In this document: in pieces, positions 8,124-15,849 of the stretch
Layout of the letters: each line of letters starts with the position of its first letter
Numbering within the stretch: position 1 is the stretch's first letter
DNA from: JASFWK01 sp050049355
GTDB lineage: Bacteria > Chloroflexota > Anaerolineae > B4-G1 > DUEL01
NCBI GenBank assembly: GCA_050049355.1
Contig: JASFWK010000020.1
Location: 1-25,048 of the forward strand
Length of the DNA: 25,048 nt
Direction: 5' to 3'
Program-made: the position numbers and the translations under genes
The notes under the pieces: model-generated
What the model saw: only the letters and a program-made list of their open reading frames with translations
What the model was told of the DNA's origin: nothing
The model's database searches: none

Positions 8124-8831
8124 CTACGGAGTGGGGGTGGCGAGGACGACGGTCGCCGGAAGGGTGGGTGGAGCGGGGGTTGCGGTAGCTCCTATGAAGA
8201 CGACCTCTTCGAAGCCCAGGGAGGTGATCAGTTGATCCAGGTAGAGGCGGGCGTTGGCCTCGGCCATCTCCAGGATCCCGTCCTCCAGGGCGGCGTTCAG
8301 AATCTCCTCCTCCGCCGCCCGCCGCGCGTCTGTCTCCAAATCCTGGTTAAGACCCAGCAAGCCCGTCTCTCGGTCGTAGACGAAAGACTTATCGTTATCC
8401 AGGGTGGCGACGAAGATCTCTGCTGGCGGCAGGATCATCACTACCTCATTATCCTGCGTGATGGTGATGTCTCTCTCTTCCACCTGCCCAAGGTCCACAC
8501 CGGCGATGACCTGCCCATGGGCGATGAAGAGAAGCCGGTCTCCGAATAGGAAGGCCAGCGCATCCTGCCCGGTCTCAGCGGTGATGACCTTCTCAATGCT
8601 GTAGAAAGCAGTTTCCAGTCGGCTCAGGCTCTGCACGTGGCGGATGACAGTGGCTGGATTGGGGAGGATGGTTGGGGTTAGGTCTCTGCGGGCCTCCAGT
8701 TGCTCCGCGATGCTCCTTCCTGGCTCCTGCCGCTGGTTTCGCAGCCGCACGCTCCACCACAGTGCAAGGACCACCAGGCCCAGCACGACCAAGATCAAGA
8801 GAACTGACTTCAACCGTGAGAGTAATCCCAT
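8124..8831 (-). CDS. DUF4230-domain membrane-anchored protein
   Basis: A 235-residue protein with one N-terminal membrane helix (about residues 8-27) and an extracytoplasmic domain resembling DUF4230, whose function is unknown. Recognisable family features are the LSRLETAFYSIEKVITAE segment, read as LSRLETAFYSIEKV followed by ITAE, then IAHGQVIAGVDL, a run of strands with ILPPAEIF, and a C-terminal helix pair rich in Ala and Glu. The tail is a Thr/Pro/Ala-rich stretch. The ATG at 8831 has GAGG about 8 bases upstream and a well-formed promoter at 8865-8893. It is the first gene of a possible transcript continuing into the macro-domain and purB genes. Confidence 0.85.
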   Translation of the reverse strand: MGLLSRLKSVLLILVVLGLVVLALWWSVRLRNQRQEPGRSIAEQLEARRDLTPTILPNPATVIRHVQSLSRLETAFYSIEKVITAETGQDALAFLFGDRLLFIAHGQVIAGVDLGQVEERDITITQDNEVVMILPPAEIFVATLDNDKSFVYDRETGLLGLNQDLETDARRAAEEEILNAALEDGILEMAEANARLYLDQLITSLGFEEVVFIGATATPAPPTLPATVVLATPTP

Positions 8832-8864
8832 CTTCTGTTCCTCTCAGCGCCGACATCAGCTGCT

Positions 8865-8893
8865 ATTGTAGCACAGGCGGAAGGGTGTGTCCA
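8865..8893 (-). promoter_or_regulatory. Sigma-70-type promoter for the DUF4230 gene
   Basis: On the minus strand, TGGACA (8893-8888), a 17-base spacer and TACAAT (8870-8865). Both hexamers are close to consensus and the spacing is ideal. The predicted start of transcription is near 8858, leaving a leader of about 27 bases before the ATG at 8831. Confidence 0.7.
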
Positions 8894-8924
8894 GATCCCG
8901 GTCTGATCGGGGGGAAGATGATCC

Positions 8925-10205
8925 TCAGGCAGGTTCCTCTCGCCCTCCTGGCGAACGGACCTCCATTTCCGAAGGGGGCCTCTCGCGGTCATGGGGAAGG
9001 AGACGGGCGGTGACCAGGCCACCCAAGGCGAAGAGAGCTGCGGCGCCCAGGAATGGTGCCCGCGTCCCCTTGGCCACTGCCAGTGCTGTCCCAACCATAG
9101 GGGCTACAGCGTTGGCACCTGAGACCGCGCTGGCATCCAAGCCGTAGACTGCGCCCTGGCGTCCCTCCGGGGCGAACGTGGCCAGGGTAGCGCTCAGGGC
9201 CGCCAAGACGCCGCCCATTGCGAATCCTGCGCCGATCTGCAGCAGCAGCAACTGTGCCATCTCGGTGACGAAGAACTGGGGGGCATACAGGAGGGCGGAG
9301 GCAAGGGCGCAGACGATCAGCACTTGACGCTGGCCGATCCGATCGCTGGCTCGGCCCACGAGGATCGCCCCCAGTGCGCCGGCGGCAGCGCTGGAGGACT
9401 GTACCAGACCAGCACGGCTGCCACCTCCTTGTATGAAGAAGGAGAGAAAGCCGGCTCCAGCGATCAGCGGTAGATCTTGGACGAAGAGGGGAAGGATGGG
9501 CCCGAGCAACCGGCTTCCCATCCGCATCATCAGTCGAATGCCCAGCGCGCTGAGGAGTGGTCGGGAGGCGAGGACGGCTCTGATGCCGCTGCGGAGGGCA
9601 CGCCACCCGGTGTCGGTCGGAGTGGGTGGTGGCTCGAAGTCCTCCCGCACCAGGAGCGCGATCAGTATCCCGCCCGAGACCAACAGCGCACTTGTGGTCC
9701 AGAAGGCAGCGCGGAAGCTCACCATGTCGGCGATGAGCCCTCCCAGCAGCGGTCCCACCGACACGCCGAGGTAGATGCCCATCTGGAGTATGCCCAATGC
9801 ATAGCCGGACCGTTCACGAGGGGCGGTGCCGGCGACCAGAGCGGTGGCAGCGGTGACGGTACCTGTCAATATTCCCTGGAGCGCCCGCAGCAAGACCAGC
9901 TGCTGCACAGAGCGAGCAAATCCCATCAGACCGATGACCAATGCGCCGCCAAACATCGCCCTCTCCACCATCAGCTTCCGGCCGTATCGATCTGCCACTG
10001 TCCCCCAAATGGGGGCCATCAGCGCCATTGTTATGGCTTGGGCGGAGAAGATGAGGCCAGACCAGAAGGTCACTGCTTTGGGGTCGGTCACTCCCAGTTC
10101 GGGGATGTAGAGAGGGAGGATGGGGATCACGATGGCGAAGCCAACGATGGAAGTGAACTCGGCGAACCAGGTGGCCCACAGGCTGCGTTTCCAGGTGGGA
10201 GACAT
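8925..10205 (-). CDS. MFS transporter, multidrug-exporter type
   Basis: A 426-residue, 12-helix major facilitator protein, likely a proton-coupled drug exporter in the inner membrane. The loop between helices 2 and 3 carries motif A, GTVADRYGRK (residues 68-77). The helix-5 stretch GILQMGIYLGVSVGPLLGGL matches motif C of drug/H+ antiporters. Helix 1 opens with the FAIVIPILPLY pattern common in MdtG/TetA-like exporters. The second half begins with a matching six-helix block, and the C-terminal tail is short and charged. The ATG at 10205 has GAGAGG about 14 bases upstream, a long spacing. The next gene upstream on this strand ends 91 bases before it. The substrate cannot be determined from sequence. 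Confidence 0.9.
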   Translation of the reverse strand: MSPTWKRSLWATWFAEFTSIVGFAIVIPILPLYIPELGVTDPKAVTFWSGLIFSAQAITMALMAPIWGTVADRYGRKLMVERAMFGGALVIGLMGFARSVQQLVLLRALQGILTGTVTAATALVAGTAPRERSGYALGILQMGIYLGVSVGPLLGGLIADMVSFRAAFWTTSALLVSGGILIALLVREDFEPPPTPTDTGWRALRSGIRAVLASRPLLSALGIRLMMRMGSRLLGPILPLFVQDLPLIAGAGFLSFFIQGGGSRAGLVQSSSAAAGALGAILVGRASDRIGQRQVLIVCALASALLYAPQFFVTEMAQLLLLQIGAGFAMGGVLAALSATLATFAPEGRQGAVYGLDASAVSGANAVAPMVGTALAVAKGTRAPFLGAAALFALGGLVTARLLPHDRERPPSEMEVRSPGGREEPA

Positions 10206-10296
10206 GGTTGAAATCTCTTACCTCTCAGTTGAGCGGATGCTGGGACAGGCCAGAACTTCGTCCGCGAAGCGTGCCGGGCGAAACATAAGGTGTGTC

Positions 10297-13200
10297 CTAG
10301 TTCTCGCTTTGCGCCATCTGGCCGGAGGACAGAGCCTGGGCTAGAGCCAAGACCAAGAAGAAAGCGAAGGCCAGGTCGATCAGGAAGAAGGAGTGATCCA
10401 CAAGGCCGTGGGCCAGCATGTCGGCCACTGCGCCCATCAAGCCAAGTGCCAGCGCGCGCCGGTCAGGATCACACAGCCGCCGCAGCGGGAGCGCGATTCG
10501 CCAGAAGGCTGCCTGCAGCCAGATCCCCGCCGCCGCTCCCAAGATCCCCAGCCGCACCCAGTGATCCAGGAGGAAGTTGTGAGGGTGGGAGAGGTCCGGC
10601 TCCTGCCATGCGTCTGGGAGGATGTAGCGCCCTCGGTAGTAATATAGGAAGTTGTCCAGCCCGACGCCCAGGCAGGGGTGGTCACGGATCATCGCCAGGG
10701 TGGCGCGCCACAGTTTGAGGCGGAAGAAGGTGGTGCCGCTCTGCGTATCGAGCAGAGAGGCGAAGCGGGGGAGGCGCAGGAGCGGCAAGGCGGCCAACCC
10801 TCCGGCGACCACAGCGGCCAGGGTGACCCACAGCCAACGCCCGCCGGCCAGGAGACCCATCACGAGGAGGGAGGTTGGCACCCCCAGGAGGAGCGCACCC
10901 TTGGAGAAGCTCAGCAGCAGTGCCGCGCCGACCGGGAGAGCCGCCAACCCGTAAGCTACCCTTCGGCGGCGATGTCGAGCGAAGAGCGCGATTGCCACAA
11001 GTAGTGGAAGGACCCGACCCAGATAGAGGCCCACGTTGTTTGGAGAGCCGTAGACCGAGCGCAGCCGCGGCAATCCTCCCTCAGCGGTGATCAGGTTCAC
11101 TCCCAGCCCGTACTGCGCCAGGCCGATGATGGCTACCGTCGCCCCGCCTGCGACGAAAAAGTCGGCCGTGCGCCAGAGGGCCTTGCGGCCCAGCCGCCCA
11201 GTGCGTACCATCAGGTAGAGGGCAGCCGGTTCCAGCACCACCAGCCGCAACTCCCGCCACGCAACCCGCTCGAACTTGGCGAAGAAGGGTGAGACGGAAG
11301 CGACCAGCACCAGCGCGAGGACAGCGAGATCCAGATTCGAGATTCGAAACCGCAGATTCACTATTCGTGCTTGCAGATTCGAGCGCTCAAGGTTCGAATC
11401 TACTGTCCCGGAACTGCGCTTCAACGTGTGCGCTCCCCAAGAGACCAGTGACATCAGTGTCACCACTTCCGCCATGGAGAAGGCCTTGTCGAAGAGCGTC
11501 CAGGGGAAGGCGTAGAAGGGGGCGAGGGCAACGATCAGTGCCAGTCCTAGGTCGAGGCGCAGGAGAATGAGGACCAGAAGGGCCAGACCGGAGAGAACCG
11601 TCAGTAGGAACCAGGGGGAGTAATAGAAGAGACCCGCCGCGGCCAGCGTGGCTGCGATCCCCACACCGTCCCCTAGACGGCGGAAGGCGCCGCTGGCCTC
11701 AGCTCCCCAGGTCATCCAGGCGGAGATCCACAAGAGCCCGGTGGCGCCGGCTGTTAGCAGGAGCTGCAGGATCTCAGAGAGGCGTCCCCAGGCGGCCGTG
11801 ACGGTGCGGCCGAGCGCCCCCCACTGCACGCGGCGGCCCGCCGTGATCAGCCCAGCCACCGAGACGAGCGATATCACCGCCAGCCCCCTCAGCGACCAGG
11901 CGTAGATTGTGTCATCAGGGTAGTAGCCGACGCTCCAGCCGGCAAGTGACCACTGGTCCCATCCCCGTTCAGCGACCAGGCGGGCGGTATGGCGGCCGGG
12001 CGCGAGGTCGCTGGCGACGGGAAGGGTGAGAAGCTGGGGCCCGTAATCCGGGGAGGTTAGGGGAAGATAGGCGCGCCCTGCTTCGTCTTGGGGCAGCTCA
12101 TTGGCTGGCTGGCCATCGATCGCCACGTAGAAGTAGCCCCGGTAATCCCCTCTCCGCACGCGCAGGGCGAAACTGGTCCCTGAGAAGGGGATGGTAACTC
12201 GATCGCCGCCCTCCTCGCTCACGTCGGCGCCGAGGTCGGAGAACTCCCAGTCACCTTCCCATTCGGCCACACCGGAGAGGGGAGTGTAGGCGCCCGTGTA
12301 GTTGGTGGGTGGGGAGTGGCCCAGCTCAGAGAGGGCGTGAAAGATCGGCCTGGGGGTTCCATCTGGCCCCACGGCGGCGAAGCCCCAATGCCGGTTGGCG
12401 TCTGGGGTGCCGGAGGCGAGCAGCGGTGCCTCCGGGTCTGGCTGAAAATGGGCCAGGCACAGCGGCCCCATCCACGGCCACTCTCTGCGGGCTCGCTCCA
12501 CGGCGGCGCCGGCGTAAGCGGCCTGTGTCGCTTCGTCAACCGAGCCCCAGATGGAAGGCACGTCCTCCCATTCCGTTGGGAGGCTGTTCCAGCCGAAATG
12601 GGAGGCCCAGATCGGTTTGTCCGCATCCCCGTGGGCGACCATCTCCTCTCTCACCAGCACCGCGCGAGAGAAGTTCAGCACGCTCTCGTCTACCCGCCGG
12701 TCGTAGGGGTCGGTGTCGAAGCCGTAGGGCTGGGCGGAGAGAATATCGAAATAGGGCGCAGCTCCGGCGGCGTAGAGGGTGCGCAGAAAGCGAACCTCAG
12801 AGAGATTCTCCGGTCCTGATTCGGTGGTGGGGGCCAGGCTCCCCAAGAGAATGCGGGCATCAATGTTTCTCCTGAACTCCTGACCCTGCGGCCCGACGAT
12901 GGGGGTTGCAGCCGAGCGGTCGGCGGCGCGAATCGCCTCGGCGGTCTGTCGTAGGAGTTCGGCGTAGGCGACCGGATCGGGCTCAGCCCCCCACCCGTCT
13001 GTCAAGTTGGGATTGTTCCAGATTTGGTAGTAATCTATCCGGTCACCGTAGCGGGCGGCGAAGGCCTCGGCGAAGCGTGCGAATTCCGCGGGTGGAGGCG
13101 GGGTGCCGGCCCATGCCGGTGCGCGATCGAGTACAGCGATGAGCCGCAGACCCCGGGCGGTCGTTGCATCCACGATTCTGTCCCACGTCGCCCACTCGTA

Positions 13201-13542
13201 TTCCCCAGGCGCCAGCTCGATCTGCGCCCAGGGAAAGGTCTGCCGCACCCAGACGAAGCCACCATCGACGATGAGATCCAGCGCCCAATCCAAATCCTCG
13301 CTCTCGTACCGGGCCAGCGGCGCGTTGACGCAGAAGGAGGGACCATCGGCTTCGGCGATTGGCTGGGGCGGACCCTCGGGGATACCTCGGGTGAGGGCTC
13401 TTCGGTTAGCGACCAGCGCCGCTGCGGCCAGGAAGGTGACGACTAGAGCGGTCAGGGAGAGGAGGAATCCTATGCGAGGGAGGAACTTCGCCAGTCTGGC
13501 TGGTGGGGAAGGTTGGCCAGATTGGATGCTCCTCTCTCTCAT
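10297..13542 (-). CDS. Fusion: glycosidase-like barrel + beta-sandwich + O-antigen ligase (Wzy_C) membrane protein
   Basis: A 1081-residue membrane protein. It has one N-terminal helix (about 23-45), then a clan GH-A-like barrel (about 70-405), a beta-sandwich resembling a carbohydrate-binding module (about 425-540), and a polytopic O-antigen ligase/polymerase domain (about 550-1070). The ligase part carries GVGLDNF (959-965) and the SHPHNFLLDHW loop (His986, His988), hallmarks of Wzy_C. The barrel keeps the shape of a GH5/GH39-type enzyme but lacks both catalytic Glu residues. The acid/base motif W-N-E-P reads WNNPN (Asn177), and the nucleophile strand reads IWASHFGW, with His315 where Glu is expected. 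A low-GC repeat-derived segment lies at residues about 709-739. The ATG at 13542 overlaps the stop of the upstream propeller gene by 4 bases. Likely role: ligation or polymerisation of a surface glycan, with the outer domains binding sugar. Confidence 0.85.
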   Translation of the reverse strand: MRERSIQSGQPSPPARLAKFLPRIGFLLSLTALVVTFLAAAALVANRRALTRGIPEGPPQPIAEADGPSFCVNAPLARYESEDLDWALDLIVDGGFVWVRQTFPWAQIELAPGEYEWATWDRIVDATTARGLRLIAVLDRAPAWAGTPPPPAEFARFAEAFAARYGDRIDYYQIWNNPNLTDGWGAEPDPVAYAELLRQTAEAIRAADRSAATPIVGPQGQEFRRNIDARILLGSLAPTTESGPENLSEVRFLRTLYAAGAAPYFDILSAQPYGFDTDPYDRRVDESVLNFSRAVLVREEMVAHGDADKPIWASHFGWNSLPTEWEDVPSIWGSVDEATQAAYAGAAVERARREWPWMGPLCLAHFQPDPEAPLLASGTPDANRHWGFAAVGPDGTPRPIFHALSELGHSPPTNYTGAYTPLSGVAEWEGDWEFSDLGADVSEEGGDRVTIPFSGTSFALRVRRGDYRGYFYVAIDGQPANELPQDEAGRAYLPLTSPDYGPQLLTLPVASDLAPGRHTARLVAERGWDQWSLAGWSVGYYPDDTIYAWSLRGLAVISLVSVAGLITAGRRVQWGALGRTVTAAWGRLSEILQLLLTAGATGLLWISAWMTWGAEASGAFRRLGDGVGIAATLAAAGLFYYSPWFLLTVLSGLALLVLILLRLDLGLALIVALAPFYAFPWTLFDKAFSMAEVVTLMSLVSWGAHTLKRSSGTVDSNLERSNLQARIVNLRFRISNLDLAVLALVLVASVSPFFAKFERVAWRELRLVVLEPAALYLMVRTGRLGRKALWRTADFFVAGGATVAIIGLAQYGLGVNLITAEGGLPRLRSVYGSPNNVGLYLGRVLPLLVAIALFARHRRRRVAYGLAALPVGAALLLSFSKGALLLGVPTSLLVMGLLAGGRWLWVTLAAVVAGGLAALPLLRLPRFASLLDTQSGTTFFRLKLWRATLAMIRDHPCLGVGLDNFLYYYRGRYILPDAWQEPDLSHPHNFLLDHWVRLGILGAAAGIWLQAAFWRIALPLRRLCDPDRRALALGLMGAVADMLAHGLVDHSFFLIDLAFAFFLVLALAQALSSGQMAQSEN
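11333..11400. repeat. Degenerate AT-richer repeat inside the Wzy_C fusion gene
   Basis: Six copies of a short ATTCG-like unit occur in 66 bases (at 11335, 11342, 11356, 11364, 11377 and 11392). The flanks form a near-perfect inverted pair: GATTCGAAACC at 11341-11351 and GGTTCGAATC at 11391-11400. The stretch is in frame and encodes a polar Asn/Arg/Leu-rich loop between membrane helices (about residues 716-738). Composition differs from the surrounding GC-rich coding sequence, which suggests an inserted repeat. Confidence 0.6.
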
Positions 13543-15125
13543 TCTTCTTCCCCCTGCTCCGTTCCCAGGCCAGCCCAGCGGACGGAGGTGACGGCGCCAT
13601 CGTCGGTGACTCGGCGGGCATCCCCGTCGATTGTCAACAGGTACAGGTCTCCCTTGTATACGGAGAGAAGCTGCCCACCCCACGGATCCCACGCCACCTG
13701 TGGGTAGTCCAACCCCGGCTCACCCGACTCCTGAGGGAAGAGCAATCGCCGGTCAGATCCATCTCGATCCATCAGATATAGGTCGTATGAACTGGTCTCG
13801 GAGGTGTACGGGATACGTGCGCGGCCGAAGGCGATCACCTCACCGTCAGGTGAGAATGAGGGGGCGGCCCACATCCCAGTTTCGGAAGCAAGCTCCACTG
13901 TCAGAGGCTCAGTGGTTCCCAGGACAAAGACGTCGAAGACGGGAGAATCCTCCGGCATCTCACCAGTGGGGGATGGCCCGTGGGCGACGGTGGCGATGAA
14001 CTCGCCGTCGGGTGTCCAGGCGGTGGTGGGAGTCCAGACCCAGGAGCCGCGCGTGCGGTAGGGCGGGAATTGGAGCAAGGGAGTCATCCGCCCATCGTAG
14101 AGGCGGAGGATCCCCACTTCGTCGGCGCGGGCGTAGGCCAGTCGCTCCCCGTCAGGCGCCCAGGTTAAGGTGGTGCCCCACCAGCCGTAGGTACCGCCGG
14201 CGGAGGGGGCCAGCACGCGCCGACGACCCAACAGCAGCCCATCTCGGGCCCGGGGTATGGCCAGGTAGAGATCGTTGGCCGCCTCCCAGCCGGGCGGCGT
14301 CTCGCGGATCGCGCCGGTGGAGTAGGCAATGTGTTCCCCGTCGGGGGCCCAGGCGGCCCATAGGACATCCTCAGCCCGCAGGCGGACCGGATCGACGTCG
14401 GCGGCGGCCGTGTCCGCCATGCACAGCGTGTTCAGAGCTTGGGTCTCCGTAGCCACGCGGGTGAAGAGGAGCCAGGAGCCGTCGGGGGAGAGCTCGAACA
14501 CGCGCCCATCCAGGTCCCCGGAGGTGGTCAACCGACGGCCGTTGCTGGTGGTGCCTCGTGTCACCCAGGCGTTGTGGGTAGAGAGGTAAGCGATGGTGCC
14601 GGAGATGGGAACGGCGGCCACTTCTTCGCGGGCCCCGATGAGCACCACCTCATTCTGAGGTTCTCGGATGACCTCCCGCTCGACGATTCTCCGTTCCACC
14701 TCGACGCCGTCCTCCAGAGTGATGGTGTAGGTGATCTCCTCGATGCCATTGACCCCGGCGCGCAAGAGACGGGTCTCTCCGGCGGCGACCGTAGCGTCGC
14801 GCACCGTCTCTCGCTCGTAGGTGATGAGCTGCTGCTCTGTCTCATTCCGCACCTCGACGCGGATCACGCGGACCGTTAGACCGTCGCGCAGGAACGTATT
14901 CTCAGGCGGAACGACGCGGTCGTCTTCGTCGAGAGTCACCCCCGCCTGGGCGAGCAAGTCGCGGACGGCCTCGGCGTCCGTGGTCAGCGGGCGGGTCTCC
15001 CCGTCGGCGACGAGGGTGATGGTCACAGGGGCAACAGGGGTACAGGCGGCCGCAAGCAGCAGGACCAGCGCGATTGCGACGGCAGCGGGAGTTGCTCTTG
15101 AGTAGTTCTTCCGGCGGTTGATCAC
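13539..15125 (-). CDS. DUF348/G5-domain and TolB-like beta-propeller lipoprotein
   Basis: A 528-residue surface lipoprotein with lipobox LAAAC (Cys28). Next comes a small DUF348 (ubiquitin-like, YabE/Rpf-type) domain, about 34-85, read from VADGETRPLTTDAEAV and RDLLAQAGV. A G5 domain follows at about 90-165 (YERETVRDATVAAGETRLL and the GVEVERRIVEREV strands). The rest, about 175-528, is a WD40/PD40-type propeller with repeated SPDG, APDG and TPDG turns, as in TolB. G5 domains bind cell-wall sugars in other bacteria; propellers usually bind partners. The start is set at GTG 15125. Its GTGA overlaps the upstream gene's stop, and GGAGGA lies just before it, though the 3-base spacing is short. 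An in-frame ATG at 15143 is the alternative. The stop overlaps the next gene's ATG by 4 bases. Confidence 0.85.
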   Translation of the reverse strand: MINRRKNYSRATPAAVAIALVLLLAAACTPVAPVTITLVADGETRPLTTDAEAVRDLLAQAGVTLDEDDRVVPPENTFLRDGLTVRVIRVEVRNETEQQLITYERETVRDATVAAGETRLLRAGVNGIEEITYTITLEDGVEVERRIVEREVIREPQNEVVLIGAREEVAAVPISGTIAYLSTHNAWVTRGTTSNGRRLTTSGDLDGRVFELSPDGSWLLFTRVATETQALNTLCMADTAAADVDPVRLRAEDVLWAAWAPDGEHIAYSTGAIRETPPGWEAANDLYLAIPRARDGLLLGRRRVLAPSAGGTYGWWGTTLTWAPDGERLAYARADEVGILRLYDGRMTPLLQFPPYRTRGSWVWTPTTAWTPDGEFIATVAHGPSPTGEMPEDSPVFDVFVLGTTEPLTVELASETGMWAAPSFSPDGEVIAFGRARIPYTSETSSYDLYLMDRDGSDRRLLFPQESGEPGLDYPQVAWDPWGGQLLSVYKGDLYLLTIDGDARRVTDDGAVTSVRWAGLGTEQGEEE

Positions 15126-15664
15126 TGCTCCTCCAAGGGGCATCCGGCGACCTCGGCTGTCAGCCGGGCCAGCTCCGCCATGGGCTCCCTCTGGTCCCCT
15201 TCTGCCAGCAGCCAAGTCTTGCCTTCGTCGTCTGGCATTTCAATGACCCACTCCACCTTGGTGACGTCACCGGGGTCGCGCCAGACTCGTCGGCGGAGGC
15301 GCACTCCCCGCACGTCCGGCAGAGCTATCCGCACTGTGTGCGCCCGCCGCGAGAGAGAATGGACCCGTTCGACTCGGCACTCGGCTGCCTCGACGTCCAC
15401 AGTGAGCCGCCGCGAGAGGGGGGTGAAGTGGAGGAGCAGCAGGCTGACAATCGCCAGCACCAGGGCCGTCGCTAAGGCAATGAAGAGTCGTGACCCACCC
15501 CGCCAGGGGGCGATGAGGGCGGCGAGAAGGAGGAAGATCCCCCACATCACGCCCACGGTGACCAGCGGTCGCCCTCGCGCCTCCGCCACCAGCCGTCGGG
15601 CGGTGTGTTCCTGAACGACGTATCGACCGATCCTGCGTTCTTTCTTCTGTTCTCTTTCTTGCAC
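15122..15664 (-). CDS. Two-helix membrane protein, PH-like tail, function unknown
   Basis: A 180-residue protein. It has a charged N-terminus, two adjacent membrane helices (about 34-54 and 59-80) and a soluble tail of beta strands ending in a helix. The layout resembles bacterial PH-domain membrane proteins, but I cannot assign a family firmly. The start is a GTG at 15664 with GGAG about 9 bases upstream. The stop overlaps the GTG of the propeller lipoprotein by 4 bases, and that gene in turn overlaps the Wzy_C fusion gene. The three genes therefore look like one coupled unit, with this as the first member. A 34-base hairpin stands 55 bases upstream of its start. Confidence 0.75.
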   Translation of the reverse strand: MQEREQKKERRIGRYVVQEHTARRLVAEARGRPLVTVGVMWGIFLLLAALIAPWRGGSRLFIALATALVLAIVSLLLLHFTPLSRRLTVDVEAAECRVERVHSLSRRAHTVRIALPDVRGVRLRRRVWRDPGDVTKVEWVIEMPDDEGKTWLLAEGDQREPMAELARLTAEVAGCPLEEQ

Positions 15665-15718
15665 GTTTACTTTCTCCGGTCCGGCCCGGCGGACTCTCCA
15701 CTTTCCACGGTGTAGGTG

Positions 15719-15752
15719 TTTCTTCAGTGGAGCATTGGCTCCTGTGAAGAAA
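15719..15752. repeat. 34-base interrupted palindrome upstream of the envelope operon
   Basis: TTTCTTCA (15719-15726) pairs with TGAAGAAA (15745-15752), and GGAGC (15729-15733) pairs with GCTCC (15738-15742). A 2x2 internal loop separates the arms and a 4-base loop closes the hairpin. The outer arms read T-rich then A-rich, the wrong way round for an intrinsic terminator on either strand. An operator or leader structure is more likely. It lies 55 bases before the GTG at 15664. Confidence 0.55.
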
Positions 15753-15849
15753 GCACATCTGCTATCCGTAGGCAGGGCAGAGGCAGCGACACATAGTCAG
15801 CATGTGGATCGCAAATCTGAGACGGCAGGCTGCAGGCAGGGGCGAGCCG

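Noticed and set aside
10240..10285. Small CTTCG/CGAAG hairpin between the Wzy_C fusion and the MFS gene.
   Set aside because: Only five pairs with no U-tract, so it is too weak to call a terminator.
11375..11405. GGTTCGAATC resembles the T-arm of a tRNA.
   Set aside because: The flanking bases do not form a T-stem and no acceptor, D or anticodon arms can be drawn. The sequence is part of the ATTCG repeat.
13543..13692. Upstream in-frame extension of the Wzy_C fusion gene.
   Set aside because: It would overlap the propeller gene by about 150 bases and is Arg/Gly-rich. The ATG at 13542 gives the 4-base overlap and places a membrane helix near the N-terminus.
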